The notes beneath the pieces are model-generated. The model searched no databases. It saw only the letters and a list, made by a program, of their open reading frames with translations, and was not told the DNA's origin. 64,000 nt of DNA from Microbacterium nanhaiense (GTDB lineage: Bacteria; Actinomycetota; Actinomycetes; Actinomycetales; Microbacteriaceae), in the NCBI RefSeq assembly GCF_014646015.1, contig NZ_BMMQ01000005.1, positions 208,023 to 272,022 on the forward strand, written 5' to 3'. Below are positions 8,458-16,935 of the stretch, in pieces (the first letter of the stretch is position 1; the number at the start of each line of letters is the position of its first letter). A program made the position numbers and the translations under genes.

Positions 8458-9591
8458 ATGAAGATCACGGGGTACCGCACGCTCCGCACCGTGCACGACT
8501 GGGGCCGGCCGGTCGGCGACGTCAATGGGTTCATCGCCTCCGGCGTCACCGACGTGCCGCTCGTGGTTCTCGAAACCGACGAGGGCATCGAAGGGGTGGG
8601 CATGGGATCCCACGCCGACCTCGACCGCCTGTTCCCGGCACTCGAGGGGCGGGATCCGCGAGCGGTGTCGGCGCTCTACGACGCGATGCTCGCGCGAGTC
8701 TTCAAGTCCTCGCACGCGGGGGCGACCTTCGGCGGCGTAGGCGCCTTCGACACGGCGCTCTGGGACCTCAAGGCGAAGATCGCCGGCGAGCCGCTGTGGC
8801 GCCTGCTCGGCGCGGCCGATCGCTTCGTGCCCGGCTACGCGTCCGCCCTCGACATCGCGCTGTCGGACGACGAGCTCGGCGCTCTCTACGGGCGCTTTGC
8901 CGAACGCGGCTTCACCTCAGCGAAACTCAAGGGCGGGCGCAGCCTCGAGCGCGACCTCGCCCGTTTCGACGTGCTTCAGCAGCGGATGCCCGGTGCCGAC
9001 CTCATGCTCGACGTCAACGAGTCGTGGAACCTGGGGCAGGCGGTCCGCTACCTTTCGCGCCTCGAGGAGCGCATCGATCTCGCCTGGATCGAGGAGCCGC
9101 TGCGCCGTTGGGACGCGCCGGGGCACGCGCGTCTGGCCTCGTCCATCCGCGCGGCGGTCGCGACCGGGGAGAACCTTACGGGCCTCGAGCAGTACCGCCC
9201 GCTGCTCGACGCCGGCGGCGTCGGCATCGTGCAGGCGGGCGCCGTGTGGGGCATCACGCATTTCCTCCGCGTCGCCGTGATGGCTCACTCGCGTGACCTG
9301 CCCATCAGCCCCGTCGGGCTCACCGCGAACCACTCCGTCACGGCGGCCGCGGCCGCGGTGCCGAACCACCTCACGGCCGAGATCCAGGACTTCGGCCAGC
9401 CGTTCGGCCTCACGCTCGACCAGGAGTTCGCCGACGGCGGGGTCGTGCTCGGCGACGAGCCGGGCGTCGGTATCGCGATCGACGAGGGCGCCATCCGGCA
9501 GGCGCACGCCGAGAGCGCGTGGGGAGTGCTCGCCGGGCCGCACGTGCGCTCGCCGCGAGCGGGTCTGAATCTCACCCTCGAGGGGCATTGA
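8458..9591 (+). CDS. Mandelate racemase/muconate lactonizing enzyme family protein (enolase superfamily), putative sugar-acid dehydratase
   Basis: The 377 residues form an N-terminal capping domain and a C-terminal modified TIM barrel. The KxK element (SAKLKGG) and the three metal ligands (LDVNES, WIEEP, ATGENLTG) are present, so a Mg-dependent alpha-proton abstraction is likely. The usual Asp and His of the opposite catalytic dyad are not in their normal motifs: QPD is replaced by QAG and the PHG-like turn by PVG. A nearby NHS could supply a histidine. It is the first gene of the catabolic operon and a dehydratase role fits the context, but the atypical active site leaves the reaction open. 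Confidence 0.85.
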   Translation: MKITGYRTLRTVHDWGRPVGDVNGFIASGVTDVPLVVLETDEGIEGVGMGSHADLDRLFPALEGRDPRAVSALYDAMLARVFKSSHAGATFGGVGAFDTALWDLKAKIAGEPLWRLLGAADRFVPGYASALDIALSDDELGALYGRFAERGFTSAKLKGGRSLERDLARFDVLQQRMPGADLMLDVNESWNLGQAVRYLSRLEERIDLAWIEEPLRRWDAPGHARLASSIRAAVATGENLTGLEQYRPLLDAGGVGIVQAGAVWGITHFLRVAVMAHSRDLPISPVGLTANHSVTAAAAAVPNHLTAEIQDFGQPFGLTLDQEFADGGVVLGDEPGVGIAIDEGAIRQAHAESAWGVLAGPHVRSPRAGLNLTLEGH

Positions 9592-9621
9592 TGGCGCTTG
9601 CGCCGTATGCCACGATGTCAT

Positions 9622-9644
9622 CATCATACGACTGTCGAATGATG
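9622..9644. promoter_or_regulatory. 23-bp near-perfect palindrome, candidate operator
   Basis: The arms CATCAT-a-CGAC and GTCG-a-ATGATG surround a central T (9633). Only the A positions next to the inner arms break the symmetry. It lies 31 bp upstream of the first Gfo/Idh/MocA gene, after the dehydratase stop, so the downstream seven or eight genes may have their own regulated promoter. Confidence 0.55.
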
Positions 9645-9675
9645 AGTACGGCGACGCTTCACGGAGGAAGTACGC

Positions 9676-10767
9676 ATGACAGCTGACGACGCGGGCCTCG
9701 TACCCGACCCGCCGATCCGCGCGCGAAACCACATGATCGGAGCGATCGGTGCCGGTGCGATCATGGCCAACGAACACCTCACCGCCTACGGCCTCGCGGG
9801 CTTCCCCGTTGCGGCGATCGCCTCGCGCTCGCGAGCACACGCCGCGGAGGTCGCCGCACGGCACGGCATCGAGACCGTGCACGACACCCCGAGCGACCTG
9901 ATCGCGGATCCGCGGATCGAGATCGTCGACATCGCGTTTCCGCCCGACCAGCAGCCGGCGCTGATCCGCGAGGCGCTCGCCGCGCCGCACGTCAGGGCGA
10001 TCCTCGCGCAGAAGCCCCTCGCTCTCTCGCTCGACGAGGCGATCGCCCTGCGCGACGAGGCCCGGGCATCCGGCACCCTCCTCTCCGTCAACCAGAACAT
10101 GCGATACGACCAGTCGATCCGGGTGCTCAAGCAGCTCCTCGACCGCGGCGCACTGGGCGAACCGGTCTTCGCCGCGATCGACATGCACGCCGTGCCGCAC
10201 TGGCAGTCGTTCCTCGAGAGTTACGACCGGTTGACGATCGCGAACATGGGCGTGCATCACCTCGATGCCCTGCGCTACCTCTTCGGCGAGCCGGTGGAGG
10301 TCTCGACGGCGGCGCGCACGGATCCGCGAACCGCCTTCGCGCACGTCGACGGGATCGCGGCGTCCACGATCCTCTTCGACAACGGGGTGCTCGCGACGAC
10401 CCGCGAGGATGTCTGGGGCGGCCCGCGCCAGGAGGGCTACGACTCCGACTTCTTCATCTCGTGGCGCGTCGAGGGCACCCAGGGCGCCGCTAAGGGAACG
10501 ATCGGCTGGCCGAACGGCGAGCCGTCCACGCTGTCCTACGCGTCGACGATCGAGACCGACGGGCACTGGCGGACCCCCACCTGGGACACGCACTGGTTCC
10601 CGCACGCCTTCGCCGGCGTGATGGAACAACTGCAGTACGCCCTGGAGAGCGGCGAGGAGCCCGCGCTCACCGTCGCCGACAACGTCAGGACCATGGCGCT
10701 CGTCGAAGCGAGCTATCGATCCCTCGGCGAGAAGCGCACCGTGCGCCTCGACGAGTTCACCCTGTAG
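9676..10767 (+). CDS. Gfo/Idh/MocA family NAD(P)-dependent oxidoreductase (first copy)
   Basis: This 363-residue sugar-type dehydrogenase has a Rossmann fold beginning at IGAIGAGAIMANEH. The catalytic-lysine motif appears as AQKPLAL (Lys kept, the usual Glu replaced by Gln). The C-terminal alpha/beta domain contains the NMGVHHLDALRYL helix, with the conserved His near the substrate. About 18 residues precede the Rossmann strand. The start ATG has a strong GGAGGAA ribosome site. In this setting it could oxidise a sugar, glycoside or sugar acid; the substrate is unknown. Confidence 0.9.
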   Translation: MTADDAGLVPDPPIRARNHMIGAIGAGAIMANEHLTAYGLAGFPVAAIASRSRAHAAEVAARHGIETVHDTPSDLIADPRIEIVDIAFPPDQQPALIREALAAPHVRAILAQKPLALSLDEAIALRDEARASGTLLSVNQNMRYDQSIRVLKQLLDRGALGEPVFAAIDMHAVPHWQSFLESYDRLTIANMGVHHLDALRYLFGEPVEVSTAARTDPRTAFAHVDGIAASTILFDNGVLATTREDVWGGPRQEGYDSDFFISWRVEGTQGAAKGTIGWPNGEPSTLSYASTIETDGHWRTPTWDTHWFPHAFAGVMEQLQYALESGEEPALTVADNVRTMALVEASYRSLGEKRTVRLDEFTL

Positions 10768-10807
10768 TACCCCACCCACCGGCACGGAGAACGCAAAGGA
10801 GCATTCC

Positions 10808-11722
10808 ATGATTCAGGTAGGCATCTTCTCGGGATACTTTCCCTACGACCTCGAGACGACGGCGACGAAGATTCGCGCCCTCGGCTTCAACACGGTGCAG
10901 CTCGATCTGCACTTCAAGGACATCGACCTCTCCGACGGGCAGCTGACCGCGGAAAAGGGCAAGCGGGTGCGCGACGTCTTCCGCGCCCACGACCTGCCCA
11001 TCTGCGGCATCAGCGCGTACACCAACATGATCCACCCGGATCCGGAAAACCGCCGTCACAATGTCGAGCGCGTCAAGGAGATCCTCCGTCATGCCCGAGA
11101 GTTCGGCACGCCGTACGTGATCAGCGAGACCGGCACCATGAACCCCGAGAGCGAATGGTCGGGGCACCCCGACAACCGCTCGGAAGAGGCATACGACCTC
11201 GCGCGCTCGACCCTGGCCGACTTCGCGCAGACCGCGTGGGATCACGGGGCGACCTTCCTGATGGAGACCTACGTCAACAACGTCATCGGATCGGTGCGCG
11301 AGGCCGCGCGCCTGTTCCACGACGTCAACCACCCCGGTCTCGAGCTGCTCATGGACCCGACGAACTTCTTCGAGGTGCACAACATCGGCGACCAGAAGGG
11401 CACGCTCGACGAGATGTTCGACGTGCTCGGCGACCGCGTGCGGATCGCCCACGCGAAGGACGTCAAGCTCGCGGGCGACGACAAGAGCGAGAAGCACGCC
11501 GACATTGGCGACGACGATGCGCTCGCATCGCACACGTTCCGAGGCGTCGGCGAAATCGAGCTCCCGGCCGCCGGGCTCGGCTTGCTCGACTACGACCACT
11601 ACGTCAAGCGGCTCTCGGAGCGTTCGCCGAACGTGCCGCTGATCATCGAGCACCTCGACGAGTCGGACGTGCCGCGCGCGAAGAAGTTCATCGACGAGGT
11701 CCTCGTCCGCCAGGGCGTCTGA
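10808..11722 (+). CDS. Sugar phosphate isomerase/epimerase family TIM-barrel protein
   Basis: The 304-residue protein belongs to the xylose-isomerase-like/AP-endonuclease-2 superfamily. The expected metal ligands are a Glu in LMETYVN, an Asp in LMDPTN, a His in AHAKDVK and a Glu in LIIEHLDES, consistent with an Mn- or Mg-dependent isomerase, epimerase or lyase. AAAGGA precedes the ATG. The pairing of this fold with Gfo/Idh/MocA oxidoreductases is common in inositol and 3-keto-glycoside catabolism, where the barrel performs epimerisation or elimination. The exact reaction cannot be told from sequence. Confidence 0.88.
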   Translation: MIQVGIFSGYFPYDLETTATKIRALGFNTVQLDLHFKDIDLSDGQLTAEKGKRVRDVFRAHDLPICGISAYTNMIHPDPENRRHNVERVKEILRHAREFGTPYVISETGTMNPESEWSGHPDNRSEEAYDLARSTLADFAQTAWDHGATFLMETYVNNVIGSVREAARLFHDVNHPGLELLMDPTNFFEVHNIGDQKGTLDEMFDVLGDRVRIAHAKDVKLAGDDKSEKHADIGDDDALASHTFRGVGEIELPAAGLGLLDYDHYVKRLSERSPNVPLIIEHLDESDVPRAKKFIDEVLVRQGV

Positions 11723-11736
11723 GCCCGTTCGGATCC

Positions 11737-11764
11737 GGCCGGCGTCGCTTCGGCGGCGCCGGCC
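11737..11764 (+). other. Intercistronic GC-rich hairpin with UUCG tetraloop
   Basis: Twelve base pairs (11737-11748 with 11753-11764, one G-U) close a TTCG loop between the isomerase gene and the MBL-fold gene. No T-tract follows, so it is more likely an mRNA-stabilising or processing element than a full terminator. The ribosome site of the next gene (CCAGGAG) lies just after it. Confidence 0.6.
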
Positions 11765-11784
11765 CACCACCCAGGAGACACACT

Positions 11785-12738
11785 ATGGAGATCAGGCCGG
11801 GTCTGCATCGCATCGTGGCGCCGATACCGCCGCGATTCATCGCGATGCACCTCTTCGTCGGGCCGGAGGGCGCGCTGCTGTTCGACACGGGAGTCGACGG
11901 ATCCGTCGAGGGGACGCTCCTCCCGTACCTGCGGGAGGCGGGCATCGACCCCGCGTCGATCCGCTGGGTCGTCAGTTCACACTGCGACTTCGACCACACC
12001 GGCGGCAACGCCGCGCTCAAGGCGGTCGCACCCGAGGCACAGTTCCTCGCGGGCGCCGCCGACCAGCTGATGACCGAGAACCTCGAGGTGCTCATCGCGG
12101 GTCGCTACGGGGAATTCTCGCGGGCCGATGGCTTCGACGACCCGGCGTCGACGACGGCGGAGATCCGCGAGTCGACGCGGCTCGTCGGCGTGGACCGCGC
12201 GTTGACGGGCGGCGAGCGCATCGAGCTCGGCGGGGGCCGCGTGCTCGAGATCCTCGCCGTGCCCGGCCACTCTCCGGGCCACCTCGCGGTGTGGGATCCG
12301 GCTAACGCGACCCTCGCGATCTCCGATGCCGTGCTCGGTGAGACGGTGCCGACAGCGGAGGGGTCACCGGCGTTCCCTCCGACCTACCGCGACACCGCCG
12401 CATACGTCGACTCGATCGCGCGCCTGCGCGGATACGATGCGGAGCTGCTGCTGACGGCGCACTACCCGGTGTACGAGGCGAACGAGGTGACCGAGTTCCT
12501 CGAGAACTCCCTGGCGTACACCGAACGGATTGATCGCGCGATCGAGAAGCACCTCGTCGGTGAGATGAGCTCGCTGGAGCTGATCCACGATGCGGCGGCC
12601 GACCTCGGCCCCTGGCCGCGCGAGGCGGCCGAGTACCTGATCTTCCCGATGACGGGAAACCTCGAGCGACTCGCGAGGGCGGGCCGCGTCGCCGAGGGCT
12701 GGCGCGACGGCACCCGCACCTGGAAGTGGGCGGAATGA
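11785..12738 (+). CDS. Metallo-beta-lactamase fold hydrolase
   Basis: The 317-residue protein has the MBL core, with the metal motif written as SSHCDFDHTGG (HxDxDH rather than HxHxDH). The glyoxalase-II-like PGHSPGHLAVWD and the ISDAVLG segments supply the later ligands, and a C-terminal helical domain follows. The ATG at 11785 has AGGAG upstream; longer frames upstream only cross the preceding gene out of phase. In this operon a lactonase or thioester-hydrolase role is plausible. The stop overlaps the next gene (ATGA). Confidence 0.86.
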   Translation: MEIRPGLHRIVAPIPPRFIAMHLFVGPEGALLFDTGVDGSVEGTLLPYLREAGIDPASIRWVVSSHCDFDHTGGNAALKAVAPEAQFLAGAADQLMTENLEVLIAGRYGEFSRADGFDDPASTTAEIRESTRLVGVDRALTGGERIELGGGRVLEILAVPGHSPGHLAVWDPANATLAISDAVLGETVPTAEGSPAFPPTYRDTAAYVDSIARLRGYDAELLLTAHYPVYEANEVTEFLENSLAYTERIDRAIEKHLVGEMSSLELIHDAAADLGPWPREAAEYLIFPMTGNLERLARAGRVAEGWRDGTRTWKWAE

Positions 12739-13790
12739 GCGAGTCGAAGAAGGTGCGCCTCGGCGCGATCGGCGCCGGGTGGTGGGCCACGAGCAACCAT
12801 TTCCCCCTGTTCCGCGACCACCCCGACGTCGAACTCGTCGGCGTGTGCGGGATCGGGGACGACCTCGAGCGGATCCGCGAGAAGTTCGGCTTCGGCTTCG
12901 CGACGGAAGACGCCGACGAGTTGCTCTCCGCCGACATCGACGCGGTCGTCATCGCGACCCCGCACGACCTGCACCACGAGCTCGCGGCGAAGGCGCTCGA
13001 CCGCGGCCTGCACGTCCTGTGCGAGAAGCCGATGACGCTGAAAGCCGAGGAGGCCTGGGACCTCGCGCGGCGCGCGGAGGAGGCGGGCACCGTGTTCCTC
13101 GTGCCGTACGGCTGGAACTACAAGCCGTTCACGGTCGCCGCCAAGAAGCTGCTGGCGGACGGCGCGATCGGCGAGATCCAGTTCGTGTCGTGCAACATGG
13201 CGTCCCCCACGCGCGGGCTGTTCGGCACCGACCCGAGCTACATGCTCGAGCTGTGGAACTCCGAGACGGCGCCCAACCCGACCACCTGGTCGAGCCCCGA
13301 GCACGGCGGCGGCTACGCCCACGGCCAGGTCACGCACTCCTCGGCGCTGCTGTTCTGGCTCACGGGGCTTCGCGCGAGCTCGGTCGCGGGGCGCGTCTCG
13401 ACCGCGGGCGCGCCCGTCGACCTCTTCGACGCCGGAGTCGTGCACTTCGAGGGCGGTGCCCTCGGCTCGCTCTCCGGTGCTGCGACCCTCGCCGACGGCG
13501 ACAACTATCAGATCGACATCCGCCTCTTCGGAACCGAGGGCGTGATGATGATCGACGTGGAGCGCGAGCGCGTCACCCTCAGCCGCTACGACGGACGCCG
13601 GGAATCCATCGACATCGCGCCGGGCGAGGGCGAATACGAATGCCTCGTCCCGCCCGTGCGGTTCATCGAGCTGATCACGGGCGCCTCCACCGAGAACAAC
13701 TCCGACGTCACCGTCGCGGCACGATCCGTCGAACTCATCGACGCCCTGCTGCGGTCCTCCGCGGCCGGCGGCGTCGAGACGCCCGTGTGA
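12735..13790 (+). CDS. Gfo/Idh/MocA family oxidoreductase (second copy)
   Basis: The 351-residue dehydrogenase starts with a Rossmann strand LGAIGAGWWATSNHFP and carries the classic CEKPMTL motif with the catalytic Lys. The C-terminal substrate domain includes HGGGYAHGQVTHSSALLFWL. The ATG at 12735 is preferred to a GTG 9 bp earlier because its ATGA overlaps the upstream stop. It is only distantly similar to the copy at 9676, so the two probably act on different intermediates of one pathway. Confidence 0.9.
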   Translation: MSESKKVRLGAIGAGWWATSNHFPLFRDHPDVELVGVCGIGDDLERIREKFGFGFATEDADELLSADIDAVVIATPHDLHHELAAKALDRGLHVLCEKPMTLKAEEAWDLARRAEEAGTVFLVPYGWNYKPFTVAAKKLLADGAIGEIQFVSCNMASPTRGLFGTDPSYMLELWNSETAPNPTTWSSPEHGGGYAHGQVTHSSALLFWLTGLRASSVAGRVSTAGAPVDLFDAGVVHFEGGALGSLSGAATLADGDNYQIDIRLFGTEGVMMIDVERERVTLSRYDGRRESIDIAPGEGEYECLVPPVRFIELITGASTENNSDVTVAARSVELIDALLRSSAAGGVETPV

Positions 13791-13834
13791 CCGCACGCAC
13801 CTCCCACGACACACGTCACGACCTAAGGCACGAC

Positions 13835-15046
13835 ATGACTGATTCCTCCCCCCGCGGCATCCTCGACGGGTACCGCGTCGTCGACTGCTCGATCGCAATG
13901 GCGGGGCCCTTCGCCGCGCAGCGCCTCGGCGACCTCGGCGCCGACGTCATCAAGGTCGAACCCACCGGCGGAGAGTGGCAGCGCTTCGCCGCCGCGGGCG
14001 GGGCGCAGGGCAACGAGATCAACGTCTCCTTCCTCTCGCTCAACCGCAACAAGCGCTCGCTCGCCGCCGACCTCAAGAGCGAGGGCGGGCGGCGCGTCGT
14101 GCGCGAACTCATCGCCGGATCCGACGTGTTCCTGCAGAACTATCGGCCGGGCGTCGCCCAGCGACTGGGGCTCGACTACGAGAGCGTTCGCGAGATCAAC
14201 CCGTCGATCGTCTACGTCTCGATCTCGGGTTACGGCGAAGACGGCCCCTACGTCAACCGTCCGGGGCAGGACATGCTGTTGCAGGCGATGACCGGGTCGA
14301 TGCTCTCGGGCGGTCGCGAGGGCGAACCGCCGCGCGCGGCCGGGCTGTTCCTCGCCGACGCGGTGACCGCCTCGACGGCATTCGAGGGCGTGCTGGCGGC
14401 GCTGCTGCATCGCGAGCGCACGGGGGAGGGGCAGCTCGTCACCGTCAACATGCTCGACGCGCTGACGACCCTGCAGATGCAGGAACTCAGCGTCTACACC
14501 GTCGGCGGCGTGCCGCAGAAACGCGGATCCGAGCCCAACGCGCACGTGTATATCCGGGCGCCGTACGGCGTCTTCGCGACGAGCGACGGTTACCTCGCGC
14601 TCGCCTTTGCGGACCTCGACACCCTCGGACGCGTCTTCGATGAACCCGAGCTGCGGGGCCTCGACCCGGAGGTCGCCGGCTGGACGCACCGCGACGAGCT
14701 CTTCGCCCTCGTCTCCGTGCACCTGGCGAAGAACACGACCCAGCACTGGCTCGACACTCTCCTGGCCGAGGGCGTATGGGTCGGCCCGGTCTACGGTTAC
14801 GAGGAGCTCGTGAACGACCCGCAGGTGATCCACAACGGCACTTTCGTCGAATACGAGCACCCGACCGAGGGACACATCAAGACGCCCGGTTTCCCGTATC
14901 GCTTCCACGCGACCCCCGCCCGCATCGACAGGGGCGCGCCCCTCGTCGGGGAGCACACGTCCGAGATCCTCGCCGAGCTCGGGATCGGGCCCGAGGCGAT
15001 CGAACGCCTCAAGGCCGAGGGCGCGGTTGCGGAGAAAAAGGCATGA
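13835..15046 (+). CDS. CaiB/BaiF family (class III) CoA-transferase
   Basis: The 403-residue protein has the family signature near the N-terminus (DCSIAMAGPFAAQRLGDLGADVIKVEPT), the RNKRSLAADLKS stretch and a likely catalytic Asp at about residue 175 in LFLADAVTAS. Such enzymes move CoA between carboxylic acids through an aspartyl-CoA intermediate. The ATG at 13835 has AAGG upstream. An in-frame GTG at 13787 that overlaps the previous stop would add 16 residues and is a possible alternative. It is followed without a gap by the solute-binding-like gene and an enoyl-CoA hydratase gene, which suggests a CoA-thioester branch of the pathway. Confidence 0.92.
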   Translation: MTDSSPRGILDGYRVVDCSIAMAGPFAAQRLGDLGADVIKVEPTGGEWQRFAAAGGAQGNEINVSFLSLNRNKRSLAADLKSEGGRRVVRELIAGSDVFLQNYRPGVAQRLGLDYESVREINPSIVYVSISGYGEDGPYVNRPGQDMLLQAMTGSMLSGGREGEPPRAAGLFLADAVTASTAFEGVLAALLHRERTGEGQLVTVNMLDALTTLQMQELSVYTVGGVPQKRGSEPNAHVYIRAPYGVFATSDGYLALAFADLDTLGRVFDEPELRGLDPEVAGWTHRDELFALVSVHLAKNTTQHWLDTLLAEGVWVGPVYGYEELVNDPQVIHNGTFVEYEHPTEGHIKTPGFPYRFHATPARIDRGAPLVGEHTSEILAELGIGPEAIERLKAEGAVAEKKA

Positions 15047-16125
15047 CGGACTACGTGGGGCTCACCTGGGATCATCCCCGTGGTCGCCGGGCGCTCGAGG
15101 AGGCCTCTGGCGAGCTCGCCGGCGGAGACACGATCCGCTGGGAGGTGCAGTCGCTCGAGGGATTCGAGTCGGCGCCGATCGACGAGCTCTGCGAGCGCTA
15201 CGACCTCGTCGTCCTCGACCACCCCCACCTCGGCGACGCCCTCGAAAACCGCAGCATCCGGCCGCTCGACGAACTCTTCGGCGAGGCCGAGCTCGAGGCA
15301 TGGCGGCGGTCGGCCGTCGGCCCCACCATCGCCTCGTACACGATGGAAGGGCGGCTGTGGGCCCTTCCGCTCGACGCCGCGACGCAGGTTTCGGCGCGCC
15401 GCGTCGACGCCGTGCCCGTCGCGCCGCGCAGCTGGGACGAGCTCCCGGATCGGAGCGCCCTCAGCCTCGCCGGGCCGCACGCATTCCTCAGCGCTTGTTC
15501 GATCGCGGTGTCCCTGGGTGCGGATCCGTTCGCGGACGGCGCGTTCGGGCGCGAAGCGGGACTCCGGACGCTCGAGATCATGCAGAGCATCGCCGATCGC
15601 GCCCCGGCGGGATCCGAACGACTCAATCCGATCGGGCTGCTGGAGCGCATGCGCGACCAGGGCGACATCGATTTCATTCCGCTCGTCTACGGGTACGTGA
15701 ACTACAGCTCCGGGGCGATCCGATTCGGTGCTCCACCCCAATCGGTCCGCCCCGGGTCCACGATCGGCGGGACGGGGATCGCGGTCTCCCGCCGAGCGGC
15801 GGTCGGCCCGGCGCTCATCGACCACCTGCGCTGGCTCCTCTCGCCCGAGACGCAGGCGGGTTTCATCCCGCGCAACGCGGGCCAGCCGGGGCTGCGCTCC
15901 GCCTGGCGGGATCCCGCGGTGGACGAGGCGGCGCACGGGTTCTATTCCGCGACTCTCGACACCATCGAACACGCCTGGATCCGCCCCCGCTTCGCCGGGT
16001 ACATCCCGTTTCAGCAGGCCGCGTCCGCCATCGTGCGGGACGCGCTCTCCGGCACCACCACCCACGCGGACGCGCTCGATGCGATCGATCAGCGTTACCG
16101 CGCCGCTCTCGAGGAGGCATCATGA
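15043..16125 (+). CDS. Solute-binding-protein-like protein without signal peptide
   Basis: The 360 residues look like a family 1 extracellular solute-binding protein: an N-terminal lobe, a YGYVNYSS hinge-like region and a C-terminal WLLSPETQAGFIPRNAGQPGLRSAW segment. Yet the protein begins directly with MTDYVGLTWDHPRG and has no signal peptide or lipobox, so it should be cytosolic. It overlaps both neighbours by ATGA (CoA-transferase and enoyl-CoA hydratase genes). A binding, sensor or chaperone role for the CoA enzymes is conceivable. I know of similar GLTWDHPRG-type proteins in other bacteria but not of a proven function. Confidence 0.75.
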   Translation: MTDYVGLTWDHPRGRRALEEASGELAGGDTIRWEVQSLEGFESAPIDELCERYDLVVLDHPHLGDALENRSIRPLDELFGEAELEAWRRSAVGPTIASYTMEGRLWALPLDAATQVSARRVDAVPVAPRSWDELPDRSALSLAGPHAFLSACSIAVSLGADPFADGAFGREAGLRTLEIMQSIADRAPAGSERLNPIGLLERMRDQGDIDFIPLVYGYVNYSSGAIRFGAPPQSVRPGSTIGGTGIAVSRRAAVGPALIDHLRWLLSPETQAGFIPRNAGQPGLRSAWRDPAVDEAAHGFYSATLDTIEHAWIRPRFAGYIPFQQAASAIVRDALSGTTTHADALDAIDQRYRAALEEAS

Positions 16126-16904
16126 GCGTGACGAGTACGAGCGAGCAGATCGTCGTCGAGCAGGACGGGCACGTTGCGACCGTGCGACTGAACCGCCCGG
16201 AGAAGCTCAACGCGGTCACGCAGGCGATGAGCGACGAGCTCGAACGGATCGCCCGCGCGCTGAACGCGGATCCCGCCGTGCGCGCGATCGTTTACACGGG
16301 AACCGGACGCGCCTTCAGCGCGGGAAGCGACATCGGCACGCTCGACGCCTACGAGACCCCGTGGGAGTTCCGCAACCGCCGCGACTACTGCGACGCGCTG
16401 CGCGAGCTGCGCAAACCGGTCGTCGCCGCCGTCAACGGATACGCGTTCGGCGGCGGCCTCGAGTCGGCGCTCACCTGCGATATCCGCATCGCCGCGGACA
16501 CGGCCAGCTTCGCGGCCCCCGAGATCAAGCTCGGCTGGGTCGGGGGCGGCGGCATGTCGGTGCTCCTCGCGAACTCCGTCGGCGCCTCGAACGCGGCGCT
16601 CATGCTCATGACGGGCGAGGCCATCGACGCAGAACGGGCGCTCGCCTGGGGGCTCGTCAGCGAGGTCGTGCCCGCGGGAGAGGTCGTCGCCCGCGCCCAG
16701 CAGATCGCCGGGAAGATCGCGCAGCGCCCACCGATCGCGGCCGAGACCGCGAAGGCGAACCTCCGCGCGGCCTACAACCTGCCACAGGATCAGGCCATCG
16801 CGTACGAGCGCGAGATGCAGGCCATCACCTTCGCCACGGAGGACGCCGCGGAGGGCCGCGCCGCGTTCGCCGAAAAACGCGACGGCGTCTTCCGCGGGCG
16901 CTGA
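16122..16904 (+). CDS. Enoyl-CoA hydratase/isomerase (crotonase) family protein
   Basis: The 260-residue crotonase has the oxyanion-hole segments FSAGSDIG and YAFGGGLESAL. Both catalytic glutamates are kept, in GGGLESAL and in APEIKLG, so hydratase activity is plausible. A GAGGAGG ribosome site lies in the end of the upstream gene, whose stop overlaps the start (ATGA). Together with the CaiB-type transferase it probably activates and hydrates or cleaves an unsaturated acid derived from the substrate. Confidence 0.93.
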   Translation: MSVTSTSEQIVVEQDGHVATVRLNRPEKLNAVTQAMSDELERIARALNADPAVRAIVYTGTGRAFSAGSDIGTLDAYETPWEFRNRRDYCDALRELRKPVVAAVNGYAFGGGLESALTCDIRIAADTASFAAPEIKLGWVGGGGMSVLLANSVGASNAALMLMTGEAIDAERALAWGLVSEVVPAGEVVARAQQIAGKIAQRPPIAAETAKANLRAAYNLPQDQAIAYEREMQAITFATEDAAEGRAAFAEKRDGVFRGR

Positions 16905-16935
16905 CCCTCACCCCCGAACCCCTCAAGGAGCACCC

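Noticed and set aside
8917..10809. Minus-strand open frame of 630 codons
   Set aside because: It is antisense to the dehydratase and Gfo/Idh/MocA genes and has no recognisable motif.
11155..12738. A fused 527-residue frame ending in the MBL-fold protein
   Set aside because: The upstream part is an out-of-phase reading of the isomerase gene. The ATG at 11785 has a ribosome site and starts the domain.
12779..15046. A 755-residue frame ending in the CoA-transferase
   Set aside because: The first half is an out-of-phase reading of the second Gfo/Idh/MocA gene.
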